DNA from: Oscillospiraceae bacterium
GTDB taxonomy: Bacteria; Bacillota; Clostridia; Oscillospirales; CAG-272
Direction of reading: 5' to 3'
Assembly (NCBI GenBank): GCA_015064505.1
Contig: SVSB01000018.1
Location: 1-52,051 of the forward strand
Length of the DNA: 52,051 nucleotides
Shown here: positions 8,038 to 15,963 of the stretch, piece after piece
Position numbering within the stretch: position 1 is the first letter of the stretch
Layout: each line of letters opens with the position of its first letter
Translations under genes and position numbers: made by a program
Notes under the pieces: model-generated
Database searches by the model: none
What the model was told of the DNA's origin: nothing
What the model saw: only the letters and a program-made list of their open reading frames with translations

Positions 8038-8170
8038 AATGCGGTCCTTTCACGTATAAAGGTCTTACGATTATATTTTACCACGGCGTTAAATGGGTAA
8101 CAATAGCAAAATGTTGGTTTGATTTAATATAATGTGATATTTCGGGAGAGGGACTGGGTCGCGGAAGATA

Positions 8171-8207
8171 AAAACGCCTTGCGGCGCGTGCCGCAAGGCG
8201 TTTTTTT
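8171..8207. terminator. Bidirectional terminator after tmk
   Basis: A 15-bp stem (8171-8185 with 8190-8204), loop GCGT, flanked by A-run and T-run on both sides. It ends the minus-strand cysE-cysS-tmk operon. Confidence 0.85.
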
Positions 8208-8904
8208 ATATTTCTATACTGTTTACTATTTTATAGATATCGTCCGCGATCTCTTCTATGCCGCGGGAGGCGTCTACGAACTCGATGCGCTGCTCGGGGA
8301 ACGCCGCCTTGACCTTTTCAAAGGCGTTCAGGTACTTTGCTCTTGCCTTCACCAGCATTTCCGTGTTCTGCTCGTATATCTCCGCCTTGGTGTGCCTGCC
8401 CATAACTCTGCCGTGGCTCACCTTGGGGTCTATATCAAGGAATATGCAAACGTCGGGAGTGCGGATATCGGGGCAGTTGAAGTTTGCCTCAAAGACCCAG
8501 TCAAACAGCTCCGGCGTTCCTTGATAAACGAGAGAGGAATAATAATATCTCGTGCAGATAACGTCGGATCCGCGGGCAAGAAGCGCGTTTATGCCAAGAT
8601 GACCGTCCGTGTTGTGCAGTATCCTGTCCGTCAGAAATAGTCCCGCTATTGCCGAATCGGGCAGCTTGGTCTTTCCCTTGAGCACGGAGGAGAGGAGCGC
8701 CCCCGCACGGGTTGGCGCGTGACTTGCCTTGCAGGTGGGCTCGCTTGTGGTAAATGCGTAGCCCCCCTCCGCCATTATCCTTTTTTTCAGCAGCTTTACC
8801 TGTGTTGTCTTTCCGCAGCCGTCAATTCCCTCAATAACGATAAAGCGGCCGCGCTTACCGTCTGCGTTGGGTTTTGCCGCCTGGCAGAGGAGATTGCAGA
8901 TCAT
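8206..8904 (-). CDS. tmk: Thymidylate kinase
   Basis: It phosphorylates dTMP to dTDP. The P-loop GIDGCGKTT lies near residue 26-34, followed by a DR-like motif TDRILH and the Tyr-rich stretch RYYYSSLVYQG of the dTMP site. I place the start at ATG 8904 because AGGTG lies 6 nt upstream; a GTG at 8913 would overlap the cysS stop and has no ribosome site. The 25-residue extension before the P-loop is longer than usual. It is the last gene of cysE-cysS-tmk, 1 nt after cysS. With ThyX at 33930-34601 it covers dTMP synthesis and activation. Confidence 0.92.
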   Translation of the reverse strand: MICNLLCQAAKPNADGKRGRFIVIEGIDGCGKTTQVKLLKKRIMAEGGYAFTTSEPTCKASHAPTRAGALLSSVLKGKTKLPDSAIAGLFLTDRILHNTDGHLGINALLARGSDVICTRYYYSSLVYQGTPELFDWVFEANFNCPDIRTPDVCIFLDIDPKVSHGRVMGRHTKAEIYEQNTEMLVKARAKYLNAFEKVKAAFPEQRIEFVDASRGIEEIADDIYKIVNSIEI

Positions 8905-8905
8905 A

Positions 8906-10348
8906 TCATTCACCTATCTTGAATTTAGTTCCCTCGGGAGTGTCGATAAGGGTAACGCCCTCGGCGGCAAGCTGATTACGGATGGCGTCTGCCTCCGCGT
9001 AGTTCTTTGCCTTCTTTGCTTCCTTGCGCTTTTCGATCATCTCAAGGATGTGGGCGGTAAGGGGATCGTCGGAGTTTGCGGCGTTCTCTTCGGCCTTTGC
9101 CTGCTTTTCCTTAAGGCGCTCTGCGGTACCCAAAAGATCCAGGGCAAGCACGCGGTCAAAGTCCGCAATAAGCTCCAGCTTTGCCTTGCCGCTGATGTTT
9201 GCCTTAAGGGTATCGTAAAGAGCGGTAACGGCAAGAGAGGTGTTCACGTCGTTTGCAAGGGCGGCCATAAACGCCTCACGGCATTTTTCCGCCTCTGCGC
9301 CTCCGCTTTCGCCCTCGTCCTTTATTGCGGCAATACGTGCAACCAGCTTTTCGTAAGCGGCAACGGCGTTATCAAGATTTTCGTAGGAGAAGGTAAGGGA
9401 CTTGCGGTAATGAGAGCCAAGGCAGAAGAAACGGTAAGCAAGAGGATCGTAGCCCTTGCTCTCAAGGAGAGAAACGGTAAGGAACTCGCCCTTGGATTTG
9501 CTCATCTTTCCGCTTGCATCGTTAAGATGGAGAACGTGGAACCAGTAGTTGCACCACTTGTGTCCGACGAAGGCCTCGCTCTGGGCGATCTCGTTGGTGT
9601 GGTGGGGGAATGCGTTGTCGATTCCGCCGCAATGCACGTCAAGATGTTCTCCAAGGTGCTTCATGGATATGCAGGAGCATTCGATATGCCAGCCGGGATA
9701 GCCGATACCCCAGGGGCTGTTCCACTTAAGCTCCTGATCGTCGAACTTGGATTTGGTAAACCAGAGAACGAAGTCGGTCTTGTTCTTCTTGGCGTTATCC
9801 TTTTCAACGCCCTCGCGCACGCCCTCCGCAAGATCCTCCTCGCGGAAATCGTTGAAAACGTAGTACTTGTCAAGCTTTGAGGTGTCAAAGTATACGTTGC
9901 CCTCGGAGATATACGCGTATCCCTTTTCAAGAAGGCTTTCTATGACCTTGATGAACTCGTCGATGCAGGAGGTTGCGGGTACGACGGTCTCGGGGCATTT
10001 GATGTTAAGCTTGCGGCAATCCTCAAAAAACGCGTCGGTATAGAATTTCGCTATCTCAAGAACCGTCTTCTTTTCGCGCTTTGCGCCCTTAAGCATCTTG
10101 TCCTCACCCTCGTCTGCGTCACTTGTAAGGTGACCTACGTCGGTGATGTTCATAACGCGGTGCACGTCGTATCCGAAATAGCCGAAGGTGCGCTCAAGCA
10201 CGTCCTCCATAATATAGGTGCGAAGATTGCCTATGTGAGCAAAATGGTAAACGGTAGGGCCGCAGGTGTACATATTCACCTTGCCCGGAACGTTGGGAAC
10301 AAAATCTTCCTTTTGTCTTGTAAGAGAGTTGTATAACTGTATCTGCAT
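8906..10348 (-). CDS. cysS: Cysteinyl-tRNA synthetase
   Basis: A 480-residue class I synthetase that charges tRNA-Cys. The HIGH motif is HIGN (38-41), KMSKS is at 281-285, and the catalytic zinc ligands are C29 (TCGPTVY), C224 (HIECSC), H249 and E253. The C-terminal anticodon-binding helices end in a standard FxIGE-type tail. It follows cysE by 3 nt, a common Clostridial pairing of cysteine precursor synthesis with cysteine charging. Confidence 0.97.
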   Translation of the reverse strand: MQIQLYNSLTRQKEDFVPNVPGKVNMYTCGPTVYHFAHIGNLRTYIMEDVLERTFGYFGYDVHRVMNITDVGHLTSDADEGEDKMLKGAKREKKTVLEIAKFYTDAFFEDCRKLNIKCPETVVPATSCIDEFIKVIESLLEKGYAYISEGNVYFDTSKLDKYYVFNDFREEDLAEGVREGVEKDNAKKNKTDFVLWFTKSKFDDQELKWNSPWGIGYPGWHIECSCISMKHLGEHLDVHCGGIDNAFPHHTNEIAQSEAFVGHKWCNYWFHVLHLNDASGKMSKSKGEFLTVSLLESKGYDPLAYRFFCLGSHYRKSLTFSYENLDNAVAAYEKLVARIAAIKDEGESGGAEAEKCREAFMAALANDVNTSLAVTALYDTLKANISGKAKLELIADFDRVLALDLLGTAERLKEKQAKAEENAANSDDPLTAHILEMIEKRKEAKKAKNYAEADAIRNQLAAEGVTLIDTPEGTKFKIGE

Positions 10349-10351
10349 AGT

Positions 10352-11134
10352 TTATTCGTCCTTATCGGTATTTTCTGTATTTTCTGTAGCTTTCATCTGC
10401 TTTTCAAGCTCGTAGATGCGTCTTTCCAGCCTGCATATCTCCTGACTTACGGGGTCGGGGATGTGTATCTGGTCAAGATCGGGCACGCGTTGGTTGTTTA
10501 TTGATACCACCTTTGCGGGAATGCCCACGGCGGTGGAATTTGCGGGAACGGCGTGAAGCACCACGGCGTTTGCCGCTATCTTCGCGTTATCCCCAACGGT
10601 AAAGGGTCCAAGCACCTTTGCTCCCGCACCGATCATAACGTTGTTTCCAACGGTGGGGTGGCGCTTGCCCGTGTCCTTTCCCGTACCGCCAAGAGTGACT
10701 CCCTGATAGATGGTACAGTTATCGCCTATCTCCGCGGTTTCTCCGATTACTACACCGCAGCCGTGGTCGATAAACAGTCCCTTGCCTATCTTTGCGCCGG
10801 GGTGGATCTCAACTCCCGTTACGAACTTTGCCGCCTGGCTTATGGCGCGTGCGGGAAGCACGTAGCCCCTTTCGTGGAGCGCGTGGGCGGCGCGGTGGGA
10901 AAGCACCGCGTGGAAGCCCGAGTAGAGAAGCAGTACCTCAAGATCCGAGCTGGCGGCAGGGTCTCTTTCCCTGACGGTGGCAACGTCGTCCTTTATTTCC
11001 TTTGCAGCCTTCTTTGCGGCGGCATACGCCTTTTCCGCAAGCTCCTCGCCCTTATCGGCAAGAACGTCTGTGGCGGCGGAAAACTCCTTTGCGGCCGAGT
11101 GAAACAGCCGTTTGGCTTCGTCCTTAAAATTCAT
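10352..11134 (-). CDS. cysE: Serine O-acetyltransferase
   Basis: It acetylates serine with acetyl-CoA, the first step of cysteine synthesis. A left-handed beta-helix of hexapeptide repeats (residues about 115-215) includes the signature segments around VEIHPGAKIGKGLFIDHG and QGVTLGGTG. The start is ATG 11134 (MNFKDEAK), 8 nt after GGAG; upstream in-frame starts at 11206 overlap the promoter. Residues 12-60 form a charged, Ala/Lys-rich helix that is more apolipoprotein-like than usual, and the C-terminus is a short coiled coil (ICRLERRIYELEKQM). First gene of the cysE-cysS-tmk operon. Confidence 0.92.
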   Translation of the reverse strand: MNFKDEAKRLFHSAAKEFSAATDVLADKGEELAEKAYAAAKKAAKEIKDDVATVRERDPAASSDLEVLLLYSGFHAVLSHRAAHALHERGYVLPARAISQAAKFVTGVEIHPGAKIGKGLFIDHGCGVVIGETAEIGDNCTIYQGVTLGGTGKDTGKRHPTVGNNVMIGAGAKVLGPFTVGDNAKIAANAVVLHAVPANSTAVGIPAKVVSINNQRVPDLDQIHIPDPVSQEICRLERRIYELEKQMKATENTENTDKDE

Positions 11135-11177
11135 GGCAATACTCCGCATGATAGAATTCAATACTTTCTTATTGTAT

Positions 11178-11206
11178 ATTATAATCGTTATTCCATTTGT
11201 TGTCAA
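11178..11206 (-). promoter_or_regulatory. Promoter of cysE-cysS-tmk
   Basis: Consensus TTGACA (11206-11201), 17-bp spacer, TATAAT (11183-11178). The transcript would start near 11170, about 36 nt before the cysE ATG. No T-box or other leader fits in that space. Confidence 0.9.
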
Positions 11207-11293
11207 TCAGTGTAACGCAATTTTTGTGCTGCAAAATCTTGCGGTGCCGCGCTTTTGGACAAGATATCTAACGTTTAAGTTTATTATGTAATA

Positions 11294-11322
11294 TTGACAA
11301 ACTCAATCCCGTATGGTAGACT
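11294..11322 (+). promoter_or_regulatory. Promoter of binding protein 1
   Basis: TTGACA (11294-11299), 17-bp spacer, TAGACT (11317-11322). Confidence 0.75.
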
Positions 11323-11339
11323 AAATTTGTTAATAAATG

Positions 11340-11366
11340 CGAATTTCCGTGCTTATCGGAAATTCG
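11340..11366 (+). promoter_or_regulatory. 5' UTR hairpin of binding protein 1
   Basis: A 10-bp stem CGAATTTCCG/CGGAAATTCG around a 7-nt loop, ending 32 nt before the start codon. A hairpin of the same position and shape but different stem bases precedes the paralogue (13489-13519). Confidence 0.7.
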
Positions 11367-11398
11367 GTTTAATTATTTTATCGAGAAAGGGAAGAAAA

Positions 11399-12958
11399 AT
11401 GAAAAAGCGCATAGTTTCTTTGCTGCTGGCAGTGCTTATGCTTGCCTCTGCCTTCTGCTTCACCGCTTGTACGGGCGATAAGGGCGGCAGCACCACTACT
11501 CCCGCAATTACCGATGGCAAGACCCCCACGCCCGGCGGAGATACCACCACGGTGCCCGAGGACACCACCGCAGGACTCGCTATTCCCGATGAGGATCTTG
11601 AAGAATACGAGTTTATGATCTACGAGGTTTCCTTCAGCACTGATAAGGGAACCATGGACTTTGCTTATGAGGAAGAGGGCGGCTCCGTCCTTGACGAGGC
11701 AAAGTATAAGAGAAACTCTCTCGTTGAAGAAAAGTTCAATATCGTTATGACCGTTGAAACCTCCAAGGGTACCGGTACCACCGGCTCTCCCGAGGGCTAC
11801 GGCAAGATGCTTCAGGCAAAGAACGCAGGCGATCCTACCTACGATATCTGCGTTTTGCCCGCATACGACCAGACCAAGCTTGCTCAGAACGGCGGTCTTT
11901 ACGACCTTTATTCCGTTCCTCACCTTGACACCTCCTCTGCATACTGGGATCAGGGCGCAGTTAAGGAGCTTACCATAAGAGATACTCTCTTCTTCCTTGC
12001 AGGTGATTTCTCCATCAACTCCTTCTCCGCCGTAGTTGCTATGGCGTTCAACAAGGAGCTTGCCAAGGAAAAGGGCATAAACGATCTTTACACTCTTGCA
12101 TCAGAGGGTAAATGGACCTTCGCGAAGTTCCAGGAATACACCAGAATGGTTTCCGAGGACCTGAACGGTGACGATAAGTTCACCAATATGGACCTTTACG
12201 GCGCACTCTGCTGGGATGACGCTATCTATGCTATCGTTCACGCCGCAAACCAGAGATGTGCGTACGTTGACGATAACGGCGATCTTGTTCTCGGCCTTGG
12301 AAGCGAGGCTACTTATACCGCCTTCAACGATTTCGTAAACTTCTCCAAGGAAGACTGCTTCCTCCGTTATCAGGTAAAGTTCAACGAGAACGGCGTTGCC
12401 ACCGACAGCTCCGGCTCCAAGTACGGTCTTGAGATGTTCGTAAACAACCAGGGTCTGTTCTTCCTCAGCACCGTCGGCTCCATCTCCACCAACTTCCGTG
12501 ATATGGACGTGGATTACGGTATCCTTCCTCTGTTCAAGATGAATGAGAATATCGATCATTACTACGGCTCCGTTGCTCCTTACTCTGCACGCTTCCTCGG
12601 TATGCCCCTCCATCAGAATGACGTAGAGGTTGCGGGTAAGGTTCTTGAGACCATCGGTTACTACTCCGCATCCACCATCATCCCCGCATATTACGATAAG
12701 ACCCTTAACGGCTCCGTAGTACGCGATGAGGAAAGCTCCCCTATGCTTGACATTATCCGTCAGCACCGCGTATTCGACCTCGGTTACTTCTATCAGCCCG
12801 GCAACATCAACAAGGAGCTTATTTTCCAGTTCCGCGCCGCAAACGCAGACTGGATCTCCGTATATAAGAATAAGGAAAGAGCCGCAAATCTCTACCTTAA
12901 GAACATAAACAAGTCTCTTGCCGAGCAGGCAGCGTCCTGGGAAAGCGAAAAAGAGTAA
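11399..12958 (+). CDS. Extracellular solute-binding lipoprotein (sugar ABC type), copy 1
   Basis: 519 residues from ATG 11399, chosen for the AAAGGG site and the signal peptide MKKRIVSLLLAV. The lipobox FTAC places the lipidated cysteine at residue 24, followed by a Thr/Pro-rich spacer to about residue 60. The rest is a two-lobe periplasmic-binding fold of the family 1 (carbohydrate) type; segments such as FNKELAKEKG, DLYTLASEGKWTFAKF and GYYSASTIIPAYYDK are typical of it. Ligand unknown. No ABC permease or ATPase gene is adjacent on either side. It has its own promoter, a structured 5' UTR and a downstream terminator, and a close tandem paralogue follows at 13551. Confidence 0.88.
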   Translation: MKKRIVSLLLAVLMLASAFCFTACTGDKGGSTTTPAITDGKTPTPGGDTTTVPEDTTAGLAIPDEDLEEYEFMIYEVSFSTDKGTMDFAYEEEGGSVLDEAKYKRNSLVEEKFNIVMTVETSKGTGTTGSPEGYGKMLQAKNAGDPTYDICVLPAYDQTKLAQNGGLYDLYSVPHLDTSSAYWDQGAVKELTIRDTLFFLAGDFSINSFSAVVAMAFNKELAKEKGINDLYTLASEGKWTFAKFQEYTRMVSEDLNGDDKFTNMDLYGALCWDDAIYAIVHAANQRCAYVDDNGDLVLGLGSEATYTAFNDFVNFSKEDCFLRYQVKFNENGVATDSSGSKYGLEMFVNNQGLFFLSTVGSISTNFRDMDVDYGILPLFKMNENIDHYYGSVAPYSARFLGMPLHQNDVEVAGKVLETIGYYSASTIIPAYYDKTLNGSVVRDEESSPMLDIIRQHRVFDLGYFYQPGNINKELIFQFRAANADWISVYKNKERAANLYLKNINKSLAEQAASWESEKE

Positions 12959-13002
12959 TAAGATACTGTTATCGCAAAGGGGATGTAAAAAAAGGCCGGA
13001 CC

Positions 13003-13112
13003 GTAAAAAAGAGAAAAAACATTGAAAACACGAAAGTTTCAATGCTTTAAAAGGATTAAACTAAGGTAAGAAAAACTCAAAATGAGTTTTTCTGTAAAAT
13101 TCTCTTTTTTAC
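13003..13112. repeat. 110-bp nested inverted repeat (MITE-like or structured 3' region)
   Basis: Outer arms GTAAAAAAGAGAA (13003-13015) and its exact complement (13100-13112) enclose two more hairpins: CATTGAAA/TTTCAATG (13020-13044) and AGAAAAACTC/GAGTTTTTCT (13069-13093). There is no coding potential. The inner hairpin followed by TTCTCTTTTTT may also terminate binding protein 1. Confidence 0.55.
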
Positions 13113-13307
13113 TACGTACCGAACCCCGAAGGGGTGAGATGCGCCTCCGGCGCCAAATTCGCCTGCGAATTTGCTGAAAAGACAAAATCCACCCTCGACG
13201 TACGCCAGTACGCCTCACGGGTGGATGTTTGCCCGTTCCAACCGTTTTTTCCTATCCCCTATATTTGGGGGTGTAAAGAAACGCAGTTTCTTTACACCCC
13301 GTTTTTT
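13113..13307 (+). repeat. Chain of short hairpins ending in a strong intrinsic terminator
   Basis: Consecutive palindromes CCCC-GAA-GGGG, GCGCC-TCC-GGCGC, AAATTCGC-CT-GCGAATTT and a nested TCCACCC/GGGTGGA with CGTAC/GTACG inside are followed by a 15-bp terminator stem (13268-13282 with 13286-13300) and GTTTTTTG. No ORF with a ribosome site is present. It may be the 3' end of the upstream transcript, a repeated element or a small structured RNA. From 13308 to 13440 I see nothing further. Confidence 0.5.
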
Positions 13308-13441
13308 GTCGTAAATAAATGTGGATTTCCGTTTTTTAAACTTTTTTTGCGGGTGGTTTGCAGAAATTTGTTTCCTTTGTATGAAAAAGCACTTTTGCCT
13401 TTGTAATACTTGACGAAAATCTCAATGTCGATTATGCAATC

Positions 13442-13471
13442 TTGACAAATGGTACGAATTTATAGTACAAT
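13442..13471 (+). promoter_or_regulatory. Promoter of binding protein 2
   Basis: TTGACA (13442-13447), 18-bp spacer, TACAAT (13466-13471). Confidence 0.75.
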
Positions 13472-13488
13472 ATATCTGTAAATGAATG

Positions 13489-13519
13489 CGGATTTCACGT
13501 AGTCGGAACGTGAAATTCG
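13489..13519 (+). promoter_or_regulatory. 5' UTR hairpin of binding protein 2
   Basis: A 12-bp stem (13489-13500 with 13508-13519, one G-U pair) around a 7-nt loop, ending 31 nt before the start codon. It corresponds in position and loop size to the hairpin at 11340-11366, with different stem bases that keep pairing. Confidence 0.7.
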
Positions 13520-13550
13520 ATTTGTTATTTTATCAAGAAAGGAAACAAAA

Positions 13551-15098
13551 ATGAAAAAGCGTGTAGTATCATTGCTTTTGGCGGCTCTTATGCTTGCCAC
13601 CACCTTTATCTTTGCTGCTTGCGGCGATAACGGTGACACCCCTGCTACGACTCCCGCGGTAACTGACGGCTCAAACACTCCTGCCGACACCACGGTTCCC
13701 GAGGACACCACTGCAGGTCTTGCTATTCCCGATGAGGATCTTGAAGAGTACGAGTTCATGGTATACGAGGTATATCTTGACAACAACTTCTCCTCCGGTG
13801 ACTTTACTTACTCCGAGGGCTCCGGTACCGTACTTGACGAGGCTAAGTACAAGAGAAACTCTCTCGTTGAAGAGAAGTTCAACATCGTTATGAGCTCCGA
13901 GATCGTAAAGGGTACCTCTACCACCGGCTCCAACGAGGGCTACGGTAAGATGCTTCAGGCAAAGAACGCAGGCGACCCCACCTACGACGTAGTAATTCTT
14001 CCCGCATACGACCAGACCAAGCTTGCTCAGAACGGCGGTCTTTACGATATGTACGCCGTTCCTCACCTTGATCTCACCTCTGCTTACTGGGATCAGAACG
14101 CAGTTAAGGACCTCACCATTAAGGATACTCTCTTCTTCCTTACCGGTGACTTCTCCATCGACTCCTTCTCCTCCGTTGTTGCAGTTGCGTTCAACAAGGA
14201 GCTTGCTAAGGAAAAGGGCATCAACGATCTTTACACTCTCGTAGAGAACGGTCAGTGGACCTTTGATAAGTTCCAGGAGTACACCAGAATGGTATCCGAG
14301 GACCTGAACGGTGACGATAAGTTCACCAATATGGACCTTTTCGGTGCTCTTTCTTGGGATGACGCTATCTACGCCGTAGTTCACTCTGCAGGCGAGAAGT
14401 GCGCGTACATCGACGATAACGGCGACCTGGTTCTCGGTCTCGGTACTGAGGGCGTTTACAACGCATTCAGCAACTACGTAAACCTCTTCAAGGAGGATTG
14501 CGCTCTCCGTTATCAGGTAACATTCAATGATAACGGCACTTCCCGTGATAACTCCGCTTCCACCTACGGTACCGAGATGTTCATCAACAACCAGGGTCTG
14601 TTCTTCATCTGCACCCTTGCTTCCATCTCCAACCAGTTCCGTGATATGGACGTGGATTACGGTATTCTTCCCATGTTCAAGGCAAACGCAAGCGTAGATA
14701 ACTACTACGGCTCCGTTGCTCCTTACTCCGCACGCTTCATGGGTCTTCCCCTCCACCAGAACGATATCGAGATAACCGGTAAGGTTCTTGAGACCATCGG
14801 CTACTACTCCACCTCCACCATCGTTCCCGCATACTACGATAAGACCCTTAACGGTGCTGTAGTTCGCGATGAGGAAAGCTCTCCTATGCTTGACATCATC
14901 CGTGCTAACCGTGTATTCGACCTCGGTTACTTCTATCAGCCCGGTAACATCAACAAGGAGCTTATTTTCCAGTTCCGTGCCGCAAACGCTGACTGGATGT
15001 CCGTATACAAGAACAAGGAAAGAGCTGCTAACCTCTACCTCAAGAATATCAACAAGGCTCTCTCAGAGCAGGCTGAATCTTGGGCATCCGAGAAGTAA
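13551..15098 (+). CDS. Extracellular solute-binding lipoprotein (sugar ABC type), copy 2
   Basis: 515 residues; signal peptide MKKRVVSLLLAALML, lipobox FAAC with lipidated C24, a shorter Thr/Pro spacer, then the same two-lobe binding fold as the gene at 11399. Long blocks are identical in both, for instance AGDPTYD, YDQTKLAQNGGLYD and the whole C-terminal third. They differ mostly in the spacer and at scattered surface positions, so this is a recent tandem duplication. Ribosome site AAAGGA lies 7 nt before ATG. No permease or ATPase is adjacent. The two proteins may present different ligands to one shared permease, or act as surface sensors or scavengers. Confidence 0.88.
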   Translation: MKKRVVSLLLAALMLATTFIFAACGDNGDTPATTPAVTDGSNTPADTTVPEDTTAGLAIPDEDLEEYEFMVYEVYLDNNFSSGDFTYSEGSGTVLDEAKYKRNSLVEEKFNIVMSSEIVKGTSTTGSNEGYGKMLQAKNAGDPTYDVVILPAYDQTKLAQNGGLYDMYAVPHLDLTSAYWDQNAVKDLTIKDTLFFLTGDFSIDSFSSVVAVAFNKELAKEKGINDLYTLVENGQWTFDKFQEYTRMVSEDLNGDDKFTNMDLFGALSWDDAIYAVVHSAGEKCAYIDDNGDLVLGLGTEGVYNAFSNYVNLFKEDCALRYQVTFNDNGTSRDNSASTYGTEMFINNQGLFFICTLASISNQFRDMDVDYGILPMFKANASVDNYYGSVAPYSARFMGLPLHQNDIEITGKVLETIGYYSTSTIVPAYYDKTLNGAVVRDEESSPMLDIIRANRVFDLGYFYQPGNINKELIFQFRAANADWMSVYKNKERAANLYLKNINKALSEQAESWASEK

Positions 15099-15119
15099 TT
15101 TCCCATAACTTCATAAGAA

Positions 15120-15156
15120 AAGCTCCCGTGTGCTTCGGCACGCGGGAGCTTCTTTT
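15120..15156. terminator. Terminator between binding protein 2 and comF
   Basis: A 14-bp stem (15120-15133 with 15138-15151) with a TTCG tetraloop. CTTTT follows on the plus strand and TTTTCTT on the minus strand, so it probably serves both converging genes. Confidence 0.8.
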
Positions 15157-15202
15157 CGTATTCGGTTTGATGGGGTGATTGGGTATTCTCCCGCAAAAAG
15201 CA

Positions 15203-15229
15203 TGTAGGGGAGGGCCTTGGTCCTCCCGC
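15203..15229. repeat. GTAGGG-type dispersed palindrome
   Basis: TGTAGGGGAGG-GCCTTGG-TCCTCCCGC has the same head (GTAGGGG) and dyad form as copies at 33825-33902 and 34638-34881. Confidence 0.5.
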
Positions 15230-15249
15230 TATATAATGTGAATATAGGT

Positions 15250-15963
15250 TTAATTTCTTTGTGCAAACACGGCGGCGCGTATTTCCTTTGCCCCAAGGGC
15301 AAGAAGAATATTTCCGCAGGCGGCAAGGGATGCGCCCGTGGTAAGCACGTCGTCGCATATAAGATACCGTTTGCCCGTGGCGGTAACGCCGTTTATGGGA
15401 AGCAAAGTGTAGGTTGCGTTCTTCCTGCGTTCCTTGCGGTCAAGTCCCTTTTGCTCCTTTGCGTCACTCGTGCGGCAAAAGACCGCTTCCCAAGGCAGAT
15501 CCAGCTCCCTTGCAAGAAGCTTGCTAAGCTCAAGAGCATGGTCAAAGCCGTATTCCGTCACGGATAAGGGCTTGCGGGGCACGTAGGTGACCGTGAATCC
15601 CGATAAGTCATCTCCGCTTCTTTTCACAGCCGCCGCCATCTCGCGGGCAACGAAGCGGCGATATGCGGTTACGTTTCTGCGCTTTACGGCAAATATAAGC
15701 TTTAATTCGGGGGAGTCCGCTCTTTCGGGAAAATAGGGGCACACCTTGAATACGCGGTATATTCCGCTTCGTACCAGATTATCTCCGCAGCAAACGCAGT
15801 GCATCATCTCCCGTCCGCAGTGGCGGCAGGGGAGTCTTTTTGCCGCTTCAAACTCGCGGTAACAATCGATGCAGAAGGCGCTTTCCGCATTTGACAGCAA
15901 TGAATTGCAGGATACGCATTTAGGGGGAAAGAGAAGGTCAAAGAGCTTCTTAAGTATTTTCAC
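15250..15963 (-). CDS. comF: ComF/GntX-family phosphoribosyltransferase-like protein
   Basis: 237 residues starting at GTG 15963. The N-terminal zinc-finger part has CVSC, CIDC, CRHC and CVCC pairs (residues about 16-60). The C-terminal half is a type I phosphoribosyltransferase fold with the PRPP loop YLICDDVLTTGASL. ComF proteins act in DNA uptake during competence in Bacillus; in other bacteria the role is less clear. It overlaps the end of nnr by 14 nt, so the two are translationally coupled. With comEC (42548) and comM (36980) it adds to a partial competence gene set. Confidence 0.88.
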   Translation of the reverse strand: MKILKKLFDLLFPPKCVSCNSLLSNAESAFCIDCYREFEAAKRLPCRHCGREMMHCVCCGDNLVRSGIYRVFKVCPYFPERADSPELKLIFAVKRRNVTAYRRFVAREMAAAVKRSGDDLSGFTVTYVPRKPLSVTEYGFDHALELSKLLARELDLPWEAVFCRTSDAKEQKGLDRKERRKNATYTLLPINGVTATGKRYLICDDVLTTGASLAACGNILLALGAKEIRAAVFAQRN

